Shown here: piece by piece, positions 1 to 5,921 of the stretch
How positions within the stretch are numbered: position 1 is the first letter of the stretch
Layout of the letters: each line of letters opens with the position of its first letter
Assembly (NCBI GenBank): GCA_018260275.1
Contig: JAGLBK010000124.1
Location: 1 to 7,973 of the forward strand
DNA: 7,973 bases
Direction: 5' to 3'
From: Deinococcus sp.
GTDB lineage: Bacteria > Deinococcota > Deinococci > Deinococcales > Deinococcaceae
Notes under the pieces: generated by a model
Told to the model about the DNA's origin: nothing
Database searches by the model: none
The model's input: only the letters and a program-made list of their open reading frames with translations
Program-made: the position numbers and the translations under genes

Positions 1-518
1 CCCACGGCCTTGAATTTCCAGTCGCTGCCGTGGCGGTAGATTTCACCGAAAATCATGGCGGTGTCGGTGCTGGCGTCTTCCGAGAGGTCATAGCGGGCAA
101 TTTCCGCGCCGCCGGTCTTGTTCAGCACGCGGATGTACGCCTTGCTGACCTGCCCGAAGTTCTGGCTGCGGGTCTCGGCCTCGTGGATGGTCACGCACAC
201 GGCGATTTTGTCCACGTCGGCGGGCACTTTGCTGAGGTCGATTTCCACCGTTTCGTCGTCGCCGTCGCCTGCGCCCGTGGTGTTGTCGCCGTTGTGGGTC
301 ACGCTGCCGTCGCTGCTGGTCTTGTTGTTGTAGAAAATAAAGTCGCTGTCACTGCGAACCTTGCCGCTGTCGTTCAGCATGAACACGCTGCCGTCGAGGT
401 CGAAGGCCTGCCCGTCGGTGGCGCGGGGGTCCCAGCCCAGACCGATGGTGATGGCGCTGAGGCCGGGGGCTTCTTTGGAGAGCGAGACGTTTCCGCCTTT
501 GGAAAGGGATACGGCCAT
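1..518 (-). CDS. terD: TerD/TerE-family calcium-binding stress protein, partial (C-terminus outside window)
   Basis: The visible 172 codons give a TerD-domain protein; family members are about 190 residues, so only the last 20 or so are missing past the left edge. The start MAVSLSKGGNVSLSKEAPGL is typical of the family. Acidic clusters that bind calcium in TerD proteins are visible: GWDPRATDGQAFDLDG at about residues 28-43 (D30, D35, D40, D42) and a Asn/Gly/Asp-rich loop at about 76-89 (N76, D78, N79, D85, D87, D88, E89). The motif SDFIFYNN at 58-65 is also conserved. TerD proteins are cytoplasmic, often membrane-associated, and belong to the ter stress and tellurite-resistance system. The start is well fixed: AGGAGG lies 7 bases before ATG. 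The gene follows terB on the same strand after 227 bases, so it may have its own promoter or read through from the operon. I cannot separate TerD, TerE and TerZ paralogues by eye; the symbol is a family label. Confidence 0.93.
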   Translation of the reverse strand, partial: MAVSLSKGGNVSLSKEAPGLSAITIGLGWDPRATDGQAFDLDGSVFMLNDSGKVRSDSDFIFYNNKTSSDGSVTHNGDNTTGAGDGDDETVEIDLSKVPADVDKIAVCVTIHEAETRSQNFGQVSKAYIRVLNKTGGAEIARYDLSEDASTDTAMIFGEIYRHGSDWKFKAV

Positions 519-524
519 GTGATT

Positions 525-530
525 TCCTCC
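525..530 (-). promoter_or_regulatory. Strong Shine-Dalgarno site of terD
   Basis: The minus strand reads AGGAGG followed by 7 bases and ATG at 518. This is a near-perfect ribosome binding site and fixes the terD start. It is much stronger than the sites of the enzyme genes upstream. Confidence 0.75.
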
Positions 531-631
531 TGAAACGAGTTGAGGTGTGGAAAAGCAAAATGAGCTTAAGTGTGTTGCAGACCCAGTTTAGCCCGGATTT
601 CATCTGAGCGTTAGAATTGATGTTTAAAGGG

Positions 632-672
632 AGCCTGACTATTGACAGCGTATGAAGTCAGTCAGGCTTTTT
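632..672 (+). terminator. Hairpin with T-run, terminator-like on the plus strand
   Basis: AGCCTGACT (632-640) and AGTCAGGCT (660-668) form a perfect 9-bp stem. On the plus strand the stem runs into TTTTT (668-672), and G-T wobbles with 629-631 could lengthen it. Read on the minus strand, the direction of all genes here, the stem is followed by CCCTTTAAAC, which lacks a good U-run. As an intrinsic terminator it would therefore act mainly on plus-strand (antisense) transcription. In the terB-to-terD direction it may only pause or protect the RNA. No plus-strand gene upstream needs it. Confidence 0.45.
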
Positions 673-692
673 CCTCAGGTTGGGCTAAGATT

Positions 693-747
693 CAGCCACG
701 AGCCATGAGGATTTCTCCCCAAAGCTCATGGCCCAAGCTCTGGCTTT
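693..747. repeat. Palindromic repeat element between terB and terD
   Basis: A stem is formed by GCCATGAG (702-709) and CTCATGGC (725-732). The outer flanks CAGCCACGAGCC and CCCAAGCTCTGGC extend the partial symmetry. On the plus strand it shares ordered blocks (CAGCC, GAGCC, ATGAGGA, AGCTCATGG, CCCA) with the minus strand of the element at 5076-5145, so the two look like copies of one repeat family. Its right edge touches the terB stop codon (746-748). Small palindromic repeats of this kind, some in genes, are known from Deinococcus; I cannot name the family from the sequence. Confidence 0.6.
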
Positions 748-1198
748 ACAGCCCGAATTCGGCAGGCGTCAGGCTCAGCGCGTGGATGATTTCGCGCATC
801 ACGGCCTGTTCCTTGGCATCAAAATCACCGTCGGCGTTGGCGATAACAACCGCCAGTTGCACCACAGCGCGGGCTTCTTCCGGCTTCTTGATTTTGCCGA
901 TGGCCTGCATGAGTTCAATCTTGCCGAAATCGAAGTCGCGGCTGATTTTGTCGCAGTAGGCGTCATATTTGTCGCGCAGCTTGCCCACGTCGAAAGACTT
1001 AAGCTTGTCGCTGCTGGTGATGAACTGGGCGGTGCGGGTGCGCTCCTGCTGGTCAATCTTGCCGTCTGCCGCGCCAATCAGGGCGCAGGCGGCCATCGTC
1101 GCGTCGGCAAAAGCGGCGTTGTTGAAGCGGTCGTAACCTTCCTGGGCTATCTTCTGGCCGTCCTGCGCCATCTGCTTGAGCTTGTTCAGAAATCCCAT
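746..1198 (-). CDS. terB: TerB, tellurite-resistance / stress-response protein
   Basis: The 150-residue protein matches the usual length of TerB (about 151 residues) and looks full length. It is all-helical and cytoplasmic. It carries two acidic motifs expected of the TerB fold and its metal sites: ADGKIDQQE (residues 44-52; D45, D49, E52) and NADGDFDAKE (121-130; D123, D125, D127, E130). The N-terminus MGFLNKLKQMAQDGQKIAQEG is also TerB-like. TerB is thought to bind metal ions and to link TerC at the inner membrane with TerD-family proteins. The start is secure: AGGAGG lies 7 bases before ATG. The stop of the CitE-like gene lies 36 bases upstream, so terB is probably the last gene of the tight operon. 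A palindromic repeat directly abuts its TAA stop. Identification is confident; its molecular role is known only in outline. Confidence 0.93.
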   Translation of the reverse strand: MGFLNKLKQMAQDGQKIAQEGYDRFNNAAFADATMAACALIGAADGKIDQQERTRTAQFITSSDKLKSFDVGKLRDKYDAYCDKISRDFDFGKIELMQAIGKIKKPEEARAVVQLAVVIANADGDFDAKEQAVMREIIHALSLTPAEFGL

Positions 1199-1205
1199 GA
1201 TTGTG

Positions 1206-1211
1206 CCTCCT
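1206..1211 (-). promoter_or_regulatory. Strong Shine-Dalgarno site of terB
   Basis: The minus strand reads AGGAGG, 7 bases, then ATG at 1198. It sits in the 36-base gap after the CitE-like gene and fixes the terB start. Confidence 0.75.
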
Positions 1212-1234
1212 GGAGTTGTGGTGTTCCCCTACAT

Positions 1235-2134
1235 TTATACGCGACTTACGCCATAAAGTTCCGCCCGCGTCAGGACTTCCTGCGCCCAGCGGCTGTGTGT
1301 GGCGGGTTCGCACATGCGCCCATGCAGCGAAAACACCGCCGGGGCGTCGGGGGCCAGGATGGCCTGCGCCTCGGCTACATCGGTCTCCGACACCCGGTAA
1401 CCGTTCATCACCGTGTCAATCTGCGCCGGATGCACGATGGTCTTGCCGCACAGCCCGTAGTCCAGATCCTGCCGCAGCTCGCGCTCCAGCGTCTCCGCGT
1501 CCGAAAAGACCTCATAGACGGGGCTGGACAGATCCAGGCCGTAGGGTTTGAACACGCCCACCAGCATGGAGATGACCCGTTCCAGCGGCCCCTCGTACAG
1601 CGTGCGGCCACGGGCGCGGCGCACCCCCAGCACGTTCAGCAGGTCGTTGCCGCCGATACGCAGGCTCAGAATGCGCTCCTGCCAGCACTCGTGAAAAATC
1701 TGGTCGCGCAGCAGGCTCATGTGGTCTTCGGACAGCGCCTCGCGGGTTTCCAGCGTGGGCATCACGCGGATGTGCGCGGGAGCGCCTCGCTCTATCAGCC
1801 GCAGATAGTCGCCCAGATTGCCGCCGTGAGCCTTGGGCAGCACGAACCCGGAAATGCCGCCCAGGTCGTACTCCAGCACCTGCTCTAGCACCGCCGGGTT
1901 CCGCACCCGGATAAAGCGCAGCGGCCCCCCGGCAACTGACAGCTCCGGCAGCATGCCGCGCAGGTTCGCCAGCGCCAGCGGCACATCTTCTAGGCGCACG
2001 GCATCCTCGGTGCAGTAAATCAGGCTGCCCAGGCGCGGATATTTTCCCTGTCCTAGCGCCAGCAAATCCAGGCGGGTCGCCGGAACGTACAGGCTCGCCC
2101 CCAGTTGCCAGGGGTTGAGCGGCACAGAAGTCAT
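1235..2134 (-). CDS. CitE/HpcH-HpaI-like lyase of the ter biosynthetic module
   Basis: The 299-residue protein has the TIM-barrel layout of the HpcH/HpaI aldolase / citrate lyase beta-subunit superfamily. Visible signatures are RFIRVRNP (73-80, Arg residues for substrate or CoA), a barrel strand GFVLPKAH (96-103), PTLETREA (126-133, with E129 as a likely Mg2+ ligand), RIGGNDLL (159-166, with D164 as the second metal ligand) and GKTIVHPAQ (230-238), a conserved family element near the active site. Members make or break C-C bonds next to an acyl-CoA or keto acid; the substrate here is unknown. CitD and CitF partners are absent from the window, so true citrate lyase is unlikely. Its ATG overlaps the TGA of the StiP-PRTase gene (ATGA), and GGAG lies 7 bases upstream. 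This subgroup is known as part of ter-associated gene sets. The superfamily is confident; the reaction is not. Confidence 0.88.
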   Translation of the reverse strand: MTSVPLNPWQLGASLYVPATRLDLLALGQGKYPRLGSLIYCTEDAVRLEDVPLALANLRGMLPELSVAGGPLRFIRVRNPAVLEQVLEYDLGGISGFVLPKAHGGNLGDYLRLIERGAPAHIRVMPTLETREALSEDHMSLLRDQIFHECWQERILSLRIGGNDLLNVLGVRRARGRTLYEGPLERVISMLVGVFKPYGLDLSSPVYEVFSDAETLERELRQDLDYGLCGKTIVHPAQIDTVMNGYRVSETDVAEAQAILAPDAPAVFSLHGRMCEPATHSRWAQEVLTRAELYGVSRV

Positions 2135-3198
2135 TCCGCATCTCCAGGGGCAATGAGCGCGGCGGCGAGGTAGGGCAATTCGGGATGTGCGGTGGTCGGA
2201 ATCCCTGCCCCGTCAGCCAGTTGCGCCAGGTGCCGGGTGTCGGGATGGTCAGGGTCACGCAGCAGCAGGTGAGCGGGCTGGCGGCGCAGAAACACGCGGG
2301 TAGCCTCGCCCACGCTGGGCTTGACCAGATGTGGGTCGTGAACGCCCAGTTCCGCCGCGAGGCGCAGCACTTCCTGGTAGGGGCGAACGGGGCGCGGGCT
2401 GCTGGGGAGTACGAAGTCAGGGCCGAAAGGGGCGGTAAGAGCGTCCAGGGCGGACAGATACTCGGCGGTCACGTCCCAGTCCCGCAGTTCCTCCTCCACG
2501 CGGGCGGCGTGCAACTCGTGCGGCCCCGTGACGAAGGTGCGGCTCAGCAGCCCGCAGACGGTGGCGTTGAGCGCGGCGTGTGGCAGCAGCAGGTCGTCCG
2601 GAGTGGCCGCGTGGGTCGCCACGCCCGCCGGGTCGCTCAGCACCGCCAGCACGGGAGGTACCTCCGGCGGCAGGCTCTTCGCCAGCGTGCCGAAGATGCT
2701 GCCCTTGCCCGTCCAGCCGTCCACGAAAATCAGTGTCCCGCCGGGATGCGCGGCTCTGACCTGTGCCAGCGCCACCCGGTCTATTCCCACGCCGCGAATG
2801 ATGCTGAGGGTGTGGTGCGGCAGTTCCGGCGTGCCGAAGGTGCGAGTCCAGCGCCGCGCGAGCCGCCGCATCGCGCAGCCCACCGGGGTCCCGGCGCGGG
2901 CCAGTGACACCAGCACCGGGCGCGGGTAGTCCCTCAGCAGCTGCGCCGTCAGCCCCGCAATCAGCCCCCCGACCCGCTCGCCATTGCGGGCCAGGGCCTG
3001 GGCAAAAGCCTCCTGTTGCGCCTCGCCGGGCACCTTTTCGGGCGTGAGCAGCTCGCCGTAAGACACCCCGGAGCGAATCAGCGCCTCTTTTTCGGCCACG
3101 CTGACCAGCCGGGCCTGGGCGGGCCGCAGGTGGACGGTCACATCGGCGGGCGGCAGGGTGTGGGCCAGCGATTCTGTTATCTGTGAATCCGCCGTCAA
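2131..3198 (-). CDS. StiP-type phosphoribosyltransferase with C-terminal PELOTA-like domain
   Basis: The 355-residue protein matches the ter-associated PRTase family that databases label 'StiP' (sometimes 'cysteine protease StiP'). The N-terminal two thirds hold a PRTase-like core: VSLARAGTPVG (97-107, candidate pyrophosphate loop) and TLIFVDGWTGKGSI (155-168, PRPP-loop position). The loop has one acidic residue (D160) rather than the usual pair, which may be normal for this family. The C-terminal part, about 289-349, fits the PELOTA/L7Ae-like RNA-binding domain seen in these fusions (KPSVGEATRVFLRR at 293-306). The proposed role is base or nucleoside transfer on an RNA-linked or small-molecule substrate; no reaction is proven. 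The start is TTG at 3198, overlapping the AIM24 stop as TTGA, which suggests translational coupling; no in-frame ATG is available near the N-terminus. The stop overlaps the lyase start by 4 bases. Two cysteines are visible (C108, C215), but a protease role is not supported by what I see. Confidence 0.85.
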   Translation of the reverse strand: MTADSQITESLAHTLPPADVTVHLRPAQARLVSVAEKEALIRSGVSYGELLTPEKVPGEAQQEAFAQALARNGERVGGLIAGLTAQLLRDYPRPVLVSLARAGTPVGCAMRRLARRWTRTFGTPELPHHTLSIIRGVGIDRVALAQVRAAHPGGTLIFVDGWTGKGSIFGTLAKSLPPEVPPVLAVLSDPAGVATHAATPDDLLLPHAALNATVCGLLSRTFVTGPHELHAARVEEELRDWDVTAEYLSALDALTAPFGPDFVLPSSPRPVRPYQEVLRLAAELGVHDPHLVKPSVGEATRVFLRRQPAHLLLRDPDHPDTRHLAQLADGAGIPTTAHPELPYLAAALIAPGDAE

Positions 3199-3962
3199 AT
3201 GGTCGCCCCAGAGAGCGGATGCTGGGCGGTGGGCGTCAGGAACACCGTGCCTTTGCCGCTCAGGATAAAGACCAGCCCTTCGCCGGAACGCACCGCGTTG
3301 CGCAGACCACGCACCAGCGGGCGCAGTTCCACCTTCAGCGATGCCGAATACATCAGCATCAGGTCGCCGTCCACCATCACCGAGTCACGCCCACTCAGCT
3401 CAATGACCTGCACTTCCGAAACGGGCACCGGCGATTCCACCACGAAGACGCCCGCCCCGGTCAGCTTGGGCTGCCGCAGGCCATTCCCCGACAGCGCCCC
3501 GGCGATGCTGCTGTGCGTGTGGGTGCCGACCCGCATGGTGTCCTGGGCCAGGTAAAAGGCGCGGTCGTCCAGAATCATCTCGTCGCCCGGCTCACCACCC
3601 GCTTCGGCAATGACGAAATGTTTGCGGGTCGGTTCCGTCCAGACCTTGCCCTGCCCGGTAAAGCGGGTGGCAAACGCGCCCTCGCCAGTGCCAGCGGCGG
3701 CCACCGCCCGGCGCAGAAAGCCGCCCTGCTGCTGCTGTTCCACGCTGGCCTGCACCTGCCCCACGCTGTACTGAAAAGCCCCTGGCTCCAGCAGCACGCC
3801 GCTGCCCTGCAACTCGGCTTCCACGGTAAAACGCCCGTCCATCTCGCGGGTTTCGGTGAGGCCGCCCTCACCCTGCGAGAAGCGGGTGACGTGGGTCAGC
3901 GCGTGAATCCGCAGGGTAAGGCCGTTGCCGCGCTGCTCCTGCACCAGTTGCATATGTTCCAT
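3195..3962 (-). CDS. AIM24-family protein (TIGR00266 / DUF124 type)
   Basis: The 255-residue protein is beta-rich and has AIM24-family features: FTGQGKVWTEP (101-111) in the middle, and a C-terminal block RSGEGLVFILSGKGTVFLTP (225-244) like the family's typical ending. There is no signal peptide or membrane segment. The yeast namesake is a mitochondrial inner-membrane organisation protein; bacterial members are cytoplasmic and of unknown function. The gene sits inside the ter module: 25 bases after the HAD gene, and overlapping the StiP-PRTase start by 4 bases (TTGA). The start at 3962 is the only choice upstream of Met4 (ATG at 3953), because an in-frame stop lies just before it. The nearest purine-rich site, AGGAAG, is rather far from either ATG, so expression may depend on coupling to HAD. 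Glutamines 76-79 form a short run. The family is confident; its job in this operon is unknown. Confidence 0.87.
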   Translation of the reverse strand: MEHMQLVQEQRGNGLTLRIHALTHVTRFSQGEGGLTETREMDGRFTVEAELQGSGVLLEPGAFQYSVGQVQASVEQQQQGGFLRRAVAAAGTGEGAFATRFTGQGKVWTEPTRKHFVIAEAGGEPGDEMILDDRAFYLAQDTMRVGTHTHSSIAGALSGNGLRQPKLTGAGVFVVESPVPVSEVQVIELSGRDSVMVDGDLMLMYSASLKVELRPLVRGLRNAVRSGEGLVFILSGKGTVFLTPTAQHPLSGATI

Positions 3963-3987
3963 TTCACGACAGTTTTATCTTCCTGTG

Positions 3988-4764
3988 TCAACGCTGCATG
4001 AGACGGGCCGCCTGGAGCGCCCTCATCAGCTGCCCGGAGGTGGGTGAAACGGCAAAGTCGCACTCCTGCATGAACGGCAGGTCGCTGACCGAGTCGCCCA
4101 GGCCCAGGGTCAGCGCGGCCCCGGCGAAGTGCCCCCCGCGCAGGTAGCGCACCGCCGCCGCCTTGCCCAGCGTGCGCGGCAGCAGACTGACGTTGTTGGC
4201 ATTGGCTATCACTTGCAACGGGTGAGCGTCATCGAGCCAGCTTTCCCAGGTTTGTTGCAAGTGGGCCAGCGCCTGCGCGTCGGCCTCCGGGTGCTTGATG
4301 ACGGCCATGAACGGCAGCCCGGCGGCCTGATGAAGGCTGAGGCGGCAGCCCAGGCGACTGGCTTCCGGCCTGATTTGCTGGCTCAGCGCCTGTAATTCGG
4401 CCTGCAAGGACTCCAGATGAGTGGAAACCTGCGCCGCCCAGACCTCATCTAGGTTTCCCCCCGGGGTCAGGATGGTCAGCCCGTGGTTGACCACCCGCCA
4501 CGAGCTGAACGGCAGCGTCACGCGGCGCATGGCGGCCTCGTCGCGGCCCGTGACCGGGATAAGGGTCACCTTGCCGCCCCGCAGCAGTTCCAGCAATGCC
4601 ACCTGCGCCGGGGTGGAGTACGAATGCGCCACACCTGCCGTATTCACCGTCGCGGGCTGGAGGGTGTCCGGCGCGACCCCCGGCAGTTTGCGTAAGGTCT
4701 GAAAAAGCGTGTCGTCCAGGTCGGCAAAGGCCACGATTTCGGCAGTCACACCACTGTCAGTCAT
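3988..4764 (-). CDS. HAD-superfamily phosphatase of the ter biosynthetic module
   Basis: The 258-residue protein has all four HAD motifs: motif I FADLDDTLF (13-21, nucleophile D15 and acid/base D17), motif II VTGR (71-74, T72), motif III lysine in LGKAAAV (K201) and motif IV GLGDSVSDLPFM (221-232, D224 and D228). A cap region lies between motifs II and III, about residues 90-195, in the place used by Cof-type and sucrose-phosphatase-like HADs. It should be a Mg2+-dependent, cytoplasmic phosphohydrolase. From its place between two PRTase genes, the likely substrate is a phosphorylated sugar or nucleotide made by the pathway, which is inference. The ATG overlaps the TGA of the PRTase-TRSP gene (ATGA), a sign of translational coupling; the site GGTG upstream is weak. 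The catalytic residues look intact. The exact substrate cannot be read from the sequence. Confidence 0.9.
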   Translation of the reverse strand: MTDSGVTAEIVAFADLDDTLFQTLRKLPGVAPDTLQPATVNTAGVAHSYSTPAQVALLELLRGGKVTLIPVTGRDEAAMRRVTLPFSSWRVVNHGLTILTPGGNLDEVWAAQVSTHLESLQAELQALSQQIRPEASRLGCRLSLHQAAGLPFMAVIKHPEADAQALAHLQQTWESWLDDAHPLQVIANANNVSLLPRTLGKAAAVRYLRGGHFAGAALTLGLGDSVSDLPFMQECDFAVSPTSGQLMRALQAARLMQR

Positions 4765-5921
4765 GCCAGTTTCACCGCCCTGGCATGCGGCCCCAGCTGC
4801 CGCAGCAATTCGGGGTCAGGTTCACAGCGGCCCTCGTAAGTCAGCAGGATGTGGTCGTAGTCGGCGGGGTCAACGTTGTAGAGGTAATTGGGAATCCCGT
4901 CGCCCACGTTGTCGCGGAAGGTCAGGGCGTGACCTATCGCCAGCCCGGGCAGAATCGGGCTGCGGGTGGTGGCGCTCCAGTGGCAGCGGGCGACCGTGGG
5001 GGCCAGGGCCGCTGCCAGAGCATAGGCCGGATACTGGAACTCCCCCGTGCCCAGCACCAGCACCCGGTCAGTAGATTTGGCTCTGGGCCATGAGCCATGA
5101 GCTATGGGGGGTTCCTCATGGCCCATGGCCCAAGGCTCATGGCTGACCCCGGCCACGTCGCCGTAGCGGGGCGAAAGCCTGGGCAAAAGCTCCGTCTTAT
5201 CCTCCCCGTTGCCCACCACTGCCGGAAGCTGGGGCGGCTGCCAGTCGGGCGCGGGGGCAAAGCGGAAGGAGCCGCGCAGCACGCTGACAAAGTCCACTGG
5301 AATGCTCAGCGCGGCGGCCAGTTCTTCGCGGCGTCCGCACCAGTCGGTCAGGCTGACCAGCACGACCCGCTCCACCTGTGGGTGCAGTTCCAGCCAGGCT
5401 GCCGCCAGATTCTGCAGGGTGGTTCCGGTGGAAATCTCGTCGTCCACCAGCACCAGTTCCCGCGCGGCGCGGGCCTGTTCGCCAGGGTCGTACAGCAGGT
5501 GCGCGGGTGCGTGCGAGTGCGGCTCGTCGAAGCGCAGCAGCAGGGGCCGCCGGGTCAGGTAGCGGGTGGTGTGCTGAAAGGTCGCCTGCCGCCCGGCCCC
5601 CTCCTGCCCATACTGCTCTTGCCACGTCCGGAAGACCCCCTCACCCAGCGCGGTGGCCGTTTCCGCCAGCCCGATAAAGTGCGGCTGCGTCAGGGGCGGC
5701 AGTGCGGCGGCCAGCAGCGTCCAGACCTGTTTGGCCGTCTGGGGCGCTATGGGAATGTGCTTGCCCAGCACCTTGCTGACGAACAGGAACCCCCGCCGGG
5801 GATTGCGCCGCACCGCGAAGTCCAGCAGGTCGCCCAGGGGCAGGGCGCTCTGGTCAACCTGCATGGTCAGGGTGCCGCTGGGAAGTACGACAGTCCGGGA
5901 TTCTGGCGTCATCAGCGCCAT
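4761..5921 (-). CDS. Phosphoribosyltransferase fused to TRSP domain, with a repeat-encoded linker
   Basis: The 386-residue protein has two domains. The N-terminal PRTase carries a conserved block NPRRGFLFVSKVLGKHIPI (40-58) and a canonical PRPP loop LVLVDDEISTGTT (156-168; D160, D161, T165, G166, T167). The C-terminal TRSP domain, about 285-386, contains its name motif T319-R320-S321-P322 and the block FRDNVGDGIPNYLYNV (335-350). This architecture is characteristic of ter-associated biosynthetic gene sets. It probably transfers a ribose-phosphate group to or from an unknown base. Residues about 259-283 are encoded by a palindromic repeat read in frame; they are rich in His, Pro and Trp and look unlike either domain. 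The start at 5921 overlaps the ATP-grasp gene by 10 bases. Met4 (ATG at 5912) is an equally plausible start and would form a TGATG junction with the ATP-grasp stop. The stop overlaps the HAD start by 4 bases. Confidence 0.9.
   Translation of the reverse strand: MALMTPESRTVVLPSGTLTMQVDQSALPLGDLLDFAVRRNPRRGFLFVSKVLGKHIPIAPQTAKQVWTLLAAALPPLTQPHFIGLAETATALGEGVFRTWQEQYGQEGAGRQATFQHTTRYLTRRPLLLRFDEPHSHAPAHLLYDPGEQARAARELVLVDDEISTGTTLQNLAAAWLELHPQVERVVLVSLTDWCGRREELAAALSIPVDFVSVLRGSFRFAPAPDWQPPQLPAVVGNGEDKTELLPRLSPRYGDVAGVSHEPWAMGHEEPPIAHGSWPRAKSTDRVLVLGTGEFQYPAYALAAALAPTVARCHWSATTRSPILPGLAIGHALTFRDNVGDGIPNYLYNVDPADYDHILLTYEGRCEPDPELLRQLGPHARAVKLA
5076..5145. repeat. Palindromic repeat element inside the PRTase-TRSP gene
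   Basis: The arms GGGCCATGAGCCATGAG (5085-5101) and CTCATGGCCCATGGCCC (5115-5131) pair with one mismatch around a 13-base loop, and 5084/5132 extend the stem. The motif GCCATGAG or GCCCATGG recurs within the arms. Its minus strand shares ordered blocks with the plus strand of the intergenic element at 693-747. The element contains no stop in the gene's frame and is translated as the linker between the PRTase and TRSP domains. Confidence 0.7.

Noticed and set aside
642..647. TTGACA as a plus-strand -35 box
   Set aside because: No suitable -10 box occurs 16-18 bases downstream, and the sequence sits in the loop of a hairpin.
519..745. Radiation/desiccation response motif (RDRM-like palindrome) upstream of terD
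   Set aside because: I looked for a TTATG-type palindrome with a matching CATAA arm and found none. A clear -35/-10 pair for terD was not found either; TAAACT near 585-590 lacks a partner.
728..1888. 386-codon open frame on the plus strand
   Set aside because: It spans terB and most of the CitE-like gene in antisense. Its translation is Ala/Gln/His/Arg-rich with no family features, as expected for a shadow frame in GC-rich DNA.
1512..2258. 248-codon alternative frame on the minus strand
   Set aside because: It is out of frame with the CitE-like gene and crosses the StiP/CitE junction. The product is Arg/Ala/Gly/Pro-rich with no motifs.
2185..2907. 240-codon open frame on the plus strand
   Set aside because: It is the antisense shadow of the StiP-PRTase gene; the composition is typical of a non-coding frame.
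2131..3198. Cysteine protease activity for the StiP-type protein
   Set aside because: The database-style name suggests it, but the visible core is PRTase-like and I see no Cys-His catalytic arrangement.
3183..4001. 272-codon open frame on the plus strand
   Set aside because: It is the antisense of the AIM24 gene, with no recognisable domain or good ribosome site.
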